From NCBI RefSeq assembly GCF_030128875.1, contig NZ_CP124620.1, forward strand, positions 744,001-808,000: 64,000 nt of DNA, given 5' to 3'. The DNA is from Stenotrophomonas sp. BIO128-Bstrain (GTDB lineage Bacteria > Pseudomonadota > Gammaproteobacteria > Xanthomonadales > Xanthomonadaceae). The translations under genes and the position numbers were made by a program. The notes beneath the pieces were generated by a model. That model was not told where the DNA came from. It saw only the letters and a list, made by a program, of their open reading frames with translations, and searched no databases. The stretch's first letter is position 1, and each line of letters starts with the position of its first letter. Shown piece by piece: positions 57,049-64,000 of the stretch.

Positions 57049-58230
57049 TCAGCCCGGGGTGGATCGTGCGTCGTTGGGCATGCACCACAACAGCACGATG
57101 CCGATCACCATCATGATCGCCGCCAGCACCAATGCGCCCTGGTAGCTGCCGCTGTCGCGCGCCAGCGTGCCGGCGATCGCGGGGGCGATGATCTGGGCGA
57201 CGCCGTAACTCAGCGTCAACGTCGCCATCGCCTTGGCAGGATTGTGCGGGTAGTGGCGACCGACCACGGTCAGGGTCAGGCTGACGATGCCGGCGAAGGT
57301 CAGGCCGAACAGCACCGCGCTGGCCGCGCCGGCCCACAGCCCGCCATCCAGCAAGGGCAATACGAAGGACGTGGCCTGCAACGCATACGCGAGCATCAAT
57401 GCACGGATCAGGCCGAGCCGGTTAGACAGCCGGTCCCAGGCAAACGTCGAGGGGATGGCGGTGAGGCCGACCAGCATCCACACCCAACTGCCGTGGCTGG
57501 CGAAGGCAGGGGTCTGCACCAGGATGGCGACGATGAAGGTCGCGCTGACCACGAAGCCGACCCCCGCGCAGAAGTACGAGGCGATCAGCAGCCAGCGCCA
57601 GCGCCGCCCGGGTGGCGGGGGAGCGTTGGCACCCGTCGTGCTGGAGATCGCTGCCGGCGGCGGCATCCATGCCCAGGCCGGGATCAGGAACACCACCGCG
57701 AGGGTGCCCAGGGCGATCCACTGCCGGGAGGACGCCAGTTGATCGGCCATCGCCGCAGCTGCCAGGCCCGAGACCGCGATCCCCACCCCGAGGCCGGCGA
57801 AGTGCAGGCCGAGCTGTGGGCGGCGCTGATGGGCGAGCAGCCAGTTGAGCACCAGCCCGGAGGCGAGCAGCAGGCCGGCGGTGCTGGACAGGCCGGCCAC
57901 GAAGCGCAGCACGCCCCAGAAGGCCATGTCCGTGGTGGTGCCCATCAGGCCGGTGGATACCACTGCCAGGACCAGTCCGATGCGGTAGAAGCGGAATTTC
58001 AGTTGCATGTCGCCGACCCGGGCGACCAGCACGGTGCCGGCCAGGTAGCCCAGATAGTTGAACGTTGCCAGCCAGCCGCCGGCGGCGGCCGTGAGCCCGG
58101 CGTCGAGCCGCATCACCGGCAGCAGCGGGGTGTAGGCAAAGCGCGCCAGGCCAACCGTGAGTACCAGCGCGCAGATGCCGGCCGTGATGACCTGCCAGGC
58201 GCGGCGGGGAGGTGGGACCGTGAGGGACAT
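57049..58230 (-). CDS. YbfB/YjiJ-like MFS transporter
   Basis: 393 residues from ATG 58230; the upstream extension lacks membrane character. About twelve membrane segments, starting AWQVITAGICALVLTVGLARFAYTPLLPVM with the YbfB/YjiJ-type GLARFAYTPLLP phrase, then GYLAGTVLVA. Substrate unknown; likely an inner-membrane efflux or uptake carrier. The divergent AraC gene probably regulates it. Confidence 0.88.
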   Translation of the reverse strand: MSLTVPPPRRAWQVITAGICALVLTVGLARFAYTPLLPVMRLDAGLTAAAGGWLATFNYLGYLAGTVLVARVGDMQLKFRFYRIGLVLAVVSTGLMGTTTDMAFWGVLRFVAGLSSTAGLLLASGLVLNWLLAHQRRPQLGLHFAGLGVGIAVSGLAAAAMADQLASSRQWIALGTLAVVFLIPAWAWMPPPAAISSTTGANAPPPPGRRWRWLLIASYFCAGVGFVVSATFIVAILVQTPAFASHGSWVWMLVGLTAIPSTFAWDRLSNRLGLIRALMLAYALQATSFVLPLLDGGLWAGAASAVLFGLTFAGIVSLTLTVVGRHYPHNPAKAMATLTLSYGVAQIIAPAIAGTLARDSGSYQGALVLAAIMMVIGIVLLWCMPNDARSTPG

Positions 58231-58322
58231 GGATGTGGAGGGCAGCGGGGAGGGCCCATCGTCGTGGACGGAGGTGATCGCGTCTTTCGATAGAATGACC
58301 CATCCTGTCGATGAGACGTCAC

Positions 58323-59129
58323 ATGGCCATGGTTGAATCCACTGCCCCGGGTTGGCGCGAAGTTCCGGTGCCGCCGCTGCGGCGTCTGCCCTGGCCGGTG
58401 GTGGCGCGCAGCCAGCGACTGGAGGCCGGCGAGCGCTTCCCGCCGCACGTGCACGGCTGGAACCAGCTGGTCCATGCCAGCACGGGTGTGCTGCAGGCCA
58501 GCGCCGGGCAGGCACGTCACGTGATCACCCCGCAGCAGGCGCTGTGGGTGCCGACCGGCACGCTCCATCACACGGGCGCGTTGAACACCTCGGCGTTCCG
58601 CAATCTTTACGTGGCCGATGGGCCGGAACTGGGTATGCCCACGCATTGCGTGGTACTCGATGTGTCACCGCTGCTGCGCGAACTGATCATTGAACTCGAT
58701 CGCACCGTGCCCGATCACGACCGCACCTACTACGCCACGTTGTGCACCCTGATCACTGCGCAGTTGCCGCGCCAGCGGCAGCACACCCGGCACCTGCCGT
58801 GGCCGCAGGATGCGCGCCTGCAGCGCTGGTGCCAGGCGCTGTACGAGCAACCCGCCGATACCCGCAGCGTGGAGGACTGGGCGCCCTTGCTGGGTGCATC
58901 GCCGCGTACCCTGGCGCGCCACTTTGAACGCGAGACCGGCATGCGCCTGCGTGAGTGGCGGTTGCGGCTGCGCCTGCTGCGCGCCATCGAGTGGCTGGCG
59001 CAGGGGCGTTCGCCCACGGTAATCGCGCACGAGCTGGGCTATGCCTCGGCGTCGGCGTTCAACTACATGTTCCGGATCGAGATGGGCATGAGCCCGCTGC
59101 AATGGAGGCGCGCACGCCCTACGGCGTGA
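58323..59129 (+). CDS. AraC-family transcriptional regulator
   Basis: 268 residues from ATG 58323 (58311 and 58329 are alternatives; none has a strong ribosome site). The N-terminal cupin is RFPPHVHGWNQLVHASTGVLQASAGQARHVITPQQALWVPTGTLHH. The C-terminal double HTH includes WAPLLGASPRTLARHFERETGMRLREWRLRLRLLRAIEWLAQGRSPTVIAHELGYASASAFNYMFRIEMGMSPLQWR. It is divergent from the MFS gene, 92 bp apart, its probable target. Confidence 0.92.
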   Translation: MAMVESTAPGWREVPVPPLRRLPWPVVARSQRLEAGERFPPHVHGWNQLVHASTGVLQASAGQARHVITPQQALWVPTGTLHHTGALNTSAFRNLYVADGPELGMPTHCVVLDVSPLLRELIIELDRTVPDHDRTYYATLCTLITAQLPRQRQHTRHLPWPQDARLQRWCQALYEQPADTRSVEDWAPLLGASPRTLARHFERETGMRLREWRLRLRLLRAIEWLAQGRSPTVIAHELGYASASAFNYMFRIEMGMSPLQWRRARPTA

Positions 59130-59508
59130 CCGGGCAGGCCAGGCTGACCAGGCGGTCATCCTCGAAGCGTGCGCGGATCATGCCGTTGTCGGCTTTGCCT
59201 GCGGGCCACTCCGCTTCGGCCCCTGCACCGGGCAGGGGATTGCCCAGGTGGAAGTACACGCGGCCACGGCTGTCGCCGACCTGCACCTTGTTGCATGCCA
59301 CGATGGGTGAAGCCATCTCGCCGCAGTCGCCCTGCAGCAGGCACAGGCGCGTGTGGCACTTGCCTGCACCGGACGACCAATGGCCCTGCGCGGCCAGGCA
59401 GCCGGGCTCGGTCGCCAGGATTGCCCAGCATGCCAGGCCGAACACGGTGGTGGCGGACATCAACCCGGGCAGCAGGTAGCGGCGTCGGCGGGAAGCGGGA
59501 ACGTTCAT
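59119..59508 (-). CDS. Small secreted or membrane-anchored protein
   Basis: 129 residues from ATG 59508. A basic N-terminus and one hydrophobic segment (LLPGLMSATTVFGLACWAILA) are followed by a Cys-rich extracytoplasmic part (HTRLCLLQGDCGEMASPIVACNKVQVGDSRGRVYFHLGNPLPG). No family recognised. Its 3' end overlaps the AraC stop by 11 bp, convergently. Confidence 0.7.
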   Translation of the reverse strand: MNVPASRRRRYLLPGLMSATTVFGLACWAILATEPGCLAAQGHWSSGAGKCHTRLCLLQGDCGEMASPIVACNKVQVGDSRGRVYFHLGNPLPGAGAEAEWPAGKADNGMIRARFEDDRLVSLACPVTP

Positions 59509-59731
59509 GACGCGATCATGCGCCCTGGCCGGCGGCGCGGGCAACGCATGCGCGGTGCAGCGTACGGATGGAATGCTGTGACGCCATCGGGACGATCGGT
59601 CCCTGTCGCACAAGGTGATTGCACAGCCGCGTCGTCCTGCACCGATGGAACGCTGTTTTACCCCCCGCCCGCACGTGCCCGGACGGCGTACTGTCGGGAT
59701 TCCTTTTCCGTCTCCCCGGAGCGATCCGCTG

Positions 59732-60754
59732 ATGAACGCGCTCACCAACACCCGCATCGTGCTCGCTTCTCGCCCGAACGGTGCTCCCGTCTCATCCAAC
59801 TTCCGTATCGAGCACGTGCCGGTGCCCGCGCCTGGCCCGGGCGAGGTGCTGCTGCGCAATCGCTATCTGTCGCTGGATCCCTACATGCGTGGTCGCATGG
59901 AGGAGGGGCCGTCCTACGCCGCACCGGTTGCGCTGGATGCGGTGATGGAAGGGCGCACCGTTGCTGAAGTGCTCGCCTCCAACCATCCCGGTTTCGCCAT
60001 CGGCGAGCATGTGCTGGCACCGGGCAACTGGCAGACGCACGCGGTCATCCATGGCGATCAGCTCAGCCGCAAGCTCGAGGACAACGACCTGCCGATCAGC
60101 ACTGCACTGGGCGTGTACGGCATGCCCGGATTCACGGCGTACGTGGGCCTGCAGGAAATCGGCAAGCCGCAGCCGGGCGAAACCCTCGTGGTGGCGGCTG
60201 CCAGTGGCCCGGTGGGCGCAACGGTGGGGCAGATCGCCAAGCTGCAGGGGGCGCGCACGGTCGGCATTGCCGGTGGCGAGCAGAAGCGCGCGTACCTGGA
60301 AACACTGGGCTTCGATGTGGCGCTGGATCACCGCGCCGACGATTTCGCCGCGCAGTTGCGCGCGGCGGTGCCCGACGGCATCGATGTCTACTTCGAGAAC
60401 GTCGGCGGGCATGTGTTCGATGCGGTCGCGCCGCTGCTCAACGATTTCGCGCGCATTCCCGTGTGCGGCACCATCGCCACCTACAACGCGCGCGGCGCGG
60501 TGCTGCCCGGGCCGGACCGGCTGCCGGGTTTCATGAGCCAGGTGCTGCGCCAGCGCCTGACCGTGCGCGGCTTCATCCAGTCCGACCTGCACGCCTTCTT
60601 CCCGGCGTTCCTGCGCGAGATGGGGCAGTGGCTGAAGGACGGCCGCGTGCAGTATCGCGAAGACATCGTGGAGGGCCTGGAGAACGCGCCCGAGGCATTC
60701 TTCGGGCTGCTCAAGGGGCGCAACTTCGGCAAGCTGGTGGTCAAGCTGGCTTGA
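59732..60754 (+). CDS. NADP-dependent MDR oxidoreductase (CurA-like)
   Basis: 340 residues. RIVLASRPNGAPVSSNFRIEHVPVPAPGPGEVLLRNRYLSLDPYMRGRM is the start of zinc-free medium-chain reductases. The Rossmann region is ETLVVAAASGPVGATVGQIAKLQGARTVGIAGG, with GIDVYFENVGGHVFDAVAPLLN later. These reduce activated double bonds or quinones with NADPH. The physiological substrate is unknown. Confidence 0.92.
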   Translation: MNALTNTRIVLASRPNGAPVSSNFRIEHVPVPAPGPGEVLLRNRYLSLDPYMRGRMEEGPSYAAPVALDAVMEGRTVAEVLASNHPGFAIGEHVLAPGNWQTHAVIHGDQLSRKLEDNDLPISTALGVYGMPGFTAYVGLQEIGKPQPGETLVVAAASGPVGATVGQIAKLQGARTVGIAGGEQKRAYLETLGFDVALDHRADDFAAQLRAAVPDGIDVYFENVGGHVFDAVAPLLNDFARIPVCGTIATYNARGAVLPGPDRLPGFMSQVLRQRLTVRGFIQSDLHAFFPAFLREMGQWLKDGRVQYREDIVEGLENAPEAFFGLLKGRNFGKLVVKLA

Positions 60755-60878
60755 CCGGCGTATCGCGCGTGAGCGCGACGTGTGCAGGAGCGCGACGATC
60801 ATGATTCGTGCATCACGATCGGCTGGTTAGTCTGCCGTTGAAGGCGCCGTCCCGGTGCCCGCATCAGTGAGTAGAACC

Positions 60879-61049
60879 ATGGCAGACACCAAGCCCAGCG
60901 AACAAGGCAAGCAGGAAGGCATCGAAGAGAGCCAGCAGGACCGCAAGCAGGATGAAACCGCCAAGCAGCGGCCGGCGCAGACCGATCAGGCGATCCACGA
61001 TGCAGGCACGCGCCGGCCGGAGCGCAAGGACAATCCCGAGGGCGCGTAA
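60879..61049 (+). CDS. Small charged, probably disordered protein
   Basis: 56 residues from ATG 60879. [40 protein letters not shown] is rich in Gln, Glu, Lys and Asp without hydrophobic core, so likely intrinsically disordered. Ends before a strong hairpin. Function unknown. Confidence 0.65.
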   Translation: MADTKPSEQGKQEGIEESQQDRKQDETAKQRPAQTDQAIHDAGTRRPERKDNPEGA

Positions 61050-61075
61050 GCAACCCGCGCAACCTGCAGAAACAA

Positions 61076-61108
61076 CAACGCCCCGGAAACCTGGTTTCCG
61101 GGGCGTTG
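61076..61108. terminator. Bidirectional terminator
   Basis: Perfect 15-bp stem CAACGCCCCGGAAAC/GTTTCCGGGGCGTTG with a CTG loop. It serves the small plus-strand gene and, with TTGTTTCTG on the minus strand, tRNA-Ala. Confidence 0.85.
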
Positions 61109-61118
61109 TCTTGAATAG

Positions 61119-61194
61119 TGGTGGAGCCAAGGAGGATCGAACTCCTGACCTCGTCGATGCGAACGACGCGCTCTCCCAGCTGAGCTATGGCCCC
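61119..61194 (-). tRNA. tRNA-Ala (CGC)
   Basis: On the minus strand: acceptor GGGGCCA/TGGCTCC, D-arm TAGCTCAGCTGGGAGAGC, anticodon stem CGTCG-TTCGCAT-CGACG with anticodon CGC, T-arm GGAGTTCGATCC and encoded ACCA. Complete 76-nt gene. Confidence 0.95.
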
Positions 61195-61297
61195 ACGGGT
61201 GGTGCAACTGCGTGGCGTACCCGACCTCGGCCGTACCTCGCGATGGGCCTAGTCTAGCGCCGACCGGCGTTGCCTGCCAAGGGGTGCCTGGTCTGGG

Positions 61298-61540
61298 TCA
61301 CGGGCCGGCGCCGGGTGTCCTGCCAGGTGCCCGTTCGACCTGCCGCAGCAGGGCTTTGTCCAGCTTGGCCGCCACGCCGACGCTGCGCCCGGCCAGGTTG
61401 GCCACCACGAAGCTGACCGGACTACCCAGCACCTGCGCTGTCTCGGACAGGCTCAACCCGTCGTCCTGCTCCAGCCACTGCGCCATCCCGGCGGTGGCCG
61501 CGCGCAGGGCATCCTCCAGCGAGTGGCCTGCTCATGGATG
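61298..61540 (-). pseudogene. C-terminal fragment, acetamidase/formamidase-like
   Basis: In the minus frame, AGHSLEDALRAATAGMAQWL and EQDDGLSLSETAQVLGSPVSF, then VVANLAGRSVGVAAKLDKALLRQVER, resemble the end of acetamidase/formamidase proteins. The frame is closed by a stop just before AGHSLED, and nothing upstream continues the homology. It looks like the 3' remnant of a decayed gene. The family call is from memory of related proteins and is tentative. Confidence 0.4.
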
Positions 61541-61851
61541 ACCGGTTCAGTGTTCGCCGCCGCCAGGGCGACAAGTGCCGGGCGACATGTGACCGATGGC
61601 CGGGTAGGCGTCAAACCCGAACGCTGCCCTTCCGGCGCGCGCGTGGGCCGGGCATAATCCGCGCCAGAAAACGCGGCCGCATAGCCAGTGGACCAGGGGG
61701 GCCGGACAGCCGTCGCCCAGAACGCCCTGACACCAATCTGCAACATCCAGCCAATACCGTGCCGCATCGCTGTCTCCACAGCGGTGTCGATTTCCTATGG
61801 TGCCCGGCCATCTCGCCGGCTGCCCCGATCTGTACTACCAGAGACCTCTGC
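61541..61851. other. Gene-free stretch before TonB receptor
   Basis: About 310 bp with no convincing gene on either strand. It should hold the promoter of the TonB-dependent receptor; no clear -35/-10 pair, Fur box or riboswitch was recognised. Confidence 0.5.
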
Positions 61852-64000
61852 ATGCCCGCTCTACGCCACGCCCCTGTGTCGACGCGTCTTCTTTCCCGTT
61901 CCCTGCCGACCGCCCTGCTGCCGCGCCGCCACGCCCTGGCGCTGGCCTGCGCTTCGGCTGCGCTGATGTTGTCCGCTGCCGCCTCGGCGCAGGACGCGCA
62001 GTCGGCCAGCGCGACCTCGCTGGACACCATCACCGTTACCGCCGACCACCGCGAGCGCAACCTGCAGGAAGTGCCGGTCTCGGTCGGTGTAGTGCAGGGC
62101 GAGAAGATCCGCGACTACACCGCCGGCGGCGACGACACCCTGCTGGCACTGTCGGGCAAGGTGCCCAGCTTCTACGCTGAAACCACCACCGGCCGCATCT
62201 TCCCGCGCTTCTACATCCGCGGCCTGGGCAACATCGACTTCTACCTGGGTGCTTCGCAGCCGGTCTCGATCATCCAGGACGACGTGGTGCTCGAGCACGT
62301 GGTGCTGAAGTCCAACCCGGTCTATGACGTGGACCAGATCGAAGTGCTGCGCGGCCCGCAGGGCACGCTGTTCGGCCGCAACACCACCGCCGGCATCGTC
62401 AAGTTCGACACCATCAAGCCGAGCCAGGACTACAGCGGCCGCGTGCAGGCCAGCTACGGTACCTACGGCAGCGTGGCGGTCGACGGCGGCTTCGGTGGCC
62501 CGATCAACGATATCGCCTCGTTCCGCGTGTCGGCGCTGTACCAGCACCGCGATGATTACGTCGACAACACCTACCGCGGCCCCAGCGCCGATGGCACGGT
62601 CTCGCCGAAGAAGAACGCCATGGGCGGCTTCGACGACCGCAACGTGCGCGCGCAGCTGCTGCTGCAGCCGACCGAGAACTTCTCGCTGCTGGCCTCGGCC
62701 CACGCACGCGACTATGACGGCACCTCGACCCTGTTCCTGCGCAGCGCGCTGACCAAGGGCTCCAACAAGACCGACGTGCCGCGCGACCAGGTCGCCTACG
62801 ACGAAGCCGACAACAACCCGCAGGCCTACAAGACCTACGGCGGCTCGGTGAAGGCCATCTACGATTTCGGCAACGTCTCGCTGACCTCGATCACCGCCTA
62901 CGAAACCACCTCCGGCTACAGCCGCGGTGACACCGACGGCGGCGCAGCCGTGAACTACCCGGTCAACGGCGTGCCGAACGGTTACGGCCAGTCGATGGGC
63001 CAGATCCGCGATCTGGACCAGTGGACCCAGGAGTTCCGCCTGGCCAACGCCGATGACAACCGCCTGAAGTGGCAGGTCGGCGCGTTCTACTTCGACGGTC
63101 GCGACACCACCGATTTCTACCAGCGCGCCTGGTTCCTGCAGGGCAACGCGCGCAACCCGAACAACTGGGTGCGCCTGCGCAACGTCAACACCTCCTGGGC
63201 CGGCTTCGGCCAGGTCAGCTATGACGTGACCGACAAGTTCACCCTGACCGCCGGCCTGCGCCAGACCAAGGACGAGAAGAAGACCCGCCTGCTCAAGACC
63301 GCCGATACCGCCGCCGGTGCCGTGACCTACAAGGGCCGCACCTACGTGGAGATGTCCGACACCACGCCGAGCTGGGATTTGAGCGCGATGTATGCGTTCA
63401 ACCCGCAGCTGAGCGTGTACGCGCGCGTGGCCCGCGGCTTCCGCGGCCCGACCATCCAGGGCCGTTCGGCCGTGTTCAATGCCGACTTCACCACGGCGAA
63501 CTCGGAAACCATCCTGTCCTGGGAAGCGGGCATCAAGAGCAGCCTGTGGGACAACCGCCTGCGCGTGAACGCGGCTGCGTTCACCTATGTGGTCAACGAC
63601 ATCCAGCTCAACGGCAACGATTCGGACGGCAACGGCGTGCTCTTCAATGCCGACAAGGCCAAGGCGTATGGTCTGGAAGCGGACATGGAACTGCGTCCGA
63701 TCCCGAACCTGGCCCTGAGCGCCGGCGTCAGCCTGCTGCACAGCAAGATCCAGGACGACCGCGTGTACGCGCAGGTCTGCGCCCTGAACGGCGCCGTGGT
63801 GTGCACCGTGAATGACCCGACCATCAAGGTCGGTGCCAACACTTTCGCGCAGATCAACGGCAACCCGCTGCCGAATGCACCGAAGTACAACATCAACCTG
63901 GCCGCGCGTTACGACATGCCGGTCAATGACGCCGATGTGTTCTTCGTCTCCACCGACTGGAACAAGCAGGGCTACACCAGCTTCGTGCTGTACGACTCGG
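61852..64000 (+). CDS. TonB-dependent receptor, 3' end beyond window
   Basis: The first 716 codons are present. A signal peptide (ALALACASAALMLSAAASAQ) follows a basic leader. The TonB box is LDTITVTA, then the plug domain: VPVSVGVVQGEKIRDYTAGGDDTLLALSGKVPSFY, RFYIRGLGN and VDQIEVLRGPQGTLFGRNTTAGIVKF. Beta-barrel strands continue to the window end (FTLTAGLRQTKDEKKT; VYARVARGFRGPTIQG). It imports a siderophore, vitamin or carbohydrate across the outer membrane; the ligand is not evident. Confidence 0.95.
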   Translation, partial: MPALRHAPVSTRLLSRSLPTALLPRRHALALACASAALMLSAAASAQDAQSASATSLDTITVTADHRERNLQEVPVSVGVVQGEKIRDYTAGGDDTLLALSGKVPSFYAETTTGRIFPRFYIRGLGNIDFYLGASQPVSIIQDDVVLEHVVLKSNPVYDVDQIEVLRGPQGTLFGRNTTAGIVKFDTIKPSQDYSGRVQASYGTYGSVAVDGGFGGPINDIASFRVSALYQHRDDYVDNTYRGPSADGTVSPKKNAMGGFDDRNVRAQLLLQPTENFSLLASAHARDYDGTSTLFLRSALTKGSNKTDVPRDQVAYDEADNNPQAYKTYGGSVKAIYDFGNVSLTSITAYETTSGYSRGDTDGGAAVNYPVNGVPNGYGQSMGQIRDLDQWTQEFRLANADDNRLKWQVGAFYFDGRDTTDFYQRAWFLQGNARNPNNWVRLRNVNTSWAGFGQVSYDVTDKFTLTAGLRQTKDEKKTRLLKTADTAAGAVTYKGRTYVEMSDTTPSWDLSAMYAFNPQLSVYARVARGFRGPTIQGRSAVFNADFTTANSETILSWEAGIKSSLWDNRLRVNAAAFTYVVNDIQLNGNDSDGNGVLFNADKAKAYGLEADMELRPIPNLALSAGVSLLHSKIQDDRVYAQVCALNGAVVCTVNDPTIKVGANTFAQINGNPLPNAPKYNINLAARYDMPVNDADVFFVSTDWNKQGYTSFVLYDS

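Noticed and set aside
61119..61194. tRNA-Ala as a second attachment site
   Set aside because: No repeat of its 3' end was seen elsewhere, and the genes between it and tRNA-Phe are ordinary host genes.
61861..63741. 626-codon minus-strand ORF opposite the TonB receptor
   Set aside because: Shadow of a receptor with signal peptide, TonB box and plug; composition is Val/Gly/Arg-biased.

Overview
The window is high-GC gammaproteobacterial DNA that most resembles Stenotrophomonas or Xanthomonas (order Xanthomonadales). Supporting this are the dxs/HNH-endonuclease neighbourhood, a DUF3011 protein, a Blc-type lipocalin, a TonB-dependent receptor and short GTGCCGACC-type palindromic repeats like those of Stenotrophomonas. 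The genus is an inference from recognition; no search was run.

Layout. Left host flank (1-7972): end of a DUF3011 gene, dxs, an HNH endonuclease, a palindrome- and repeat-rich intergenic region, an acyl-CoA dehydrogenase, a small lipoprotein, a lipocalin and two membrane proteins. A complete-looking temperate prophage of about 48.8 kb follows (7973-56818), integrated in a tRNA-Phe gene. A 50-bp direct repeat of the tRNA 3' part marks both ends, and a 20-bp tandem motif (CCGTGCAA twice) lies just inside each end as probable integrase arm sites. Right host flank (56819-64000): the tRNA-Phe 5' part, an MFS transporter with a divergent AraC regulator, a small secreted protein, an MDR oxidoreductase, a small charged protein, tRNA-Ala, a decayed acetamidase-like fragment and the first 716 codons of a TonB-dependent receptor.

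Prophage logic. The genome is lambdoid in control and has a contractile tail. Leftward from pL (about 20.4 kb): five tiny translationally coupled genes, RecT, a YqaJ exonuclease, KTSC, RdgC, two unknowns, an ASCH protein, a repeat-bearing cytosine methyltransferase, small unknowns, Xis and Int. Beyond Int is a HicA/HicB toxin-antitoxin pair plus a third gene. The immunity region holds an S24 repressor, a Cro-like protein and six matching operators (TTAGG-N5-CCTAA), three at pL and three at the repressor/cro promoters. Between the two sets lie a lipoprotein read in the repressor direction and an orphan copy of the C-terminal end of the phage's own head-morphogenesis protein. Rightward: CII-like activator, DUF1376 and P-like replication proteins, NinB, YbcO, RusA, an HTH protein and a Q-like antiterminator. 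Then come a putative late promoter and terminator, three phage tRNAs (Tyr, Gly and an initiator-like Met), GH19 endolysin, holin candidates, nested Rz/Rz1, a metallopeptidase, terminase, portal, head genes (DUF1073, gpF, DUF2213, DUF2190-like, DUF2184), sheath and tube (DUF3383/DUF3277), tape measure, baseplate and fibres. The right end carries an acyltransferase (candidate O-antigen modifier), an SRAP protein and two small unknowns.

The best candidates for something undescribed are the immunity-region cassette (orphan gpF tail plus lysogenic lipoprotein), the three-gene HicAB operon, the repeat-bearing methyltransferase, the phage initiator-like tRNA and the reverse-strand genes at 22.6-23.3 kb and 26.9-27.5 kb. 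Predicted starts were moved from the longest ORF to the start best supported by a ribosome binding site and gene coupling.
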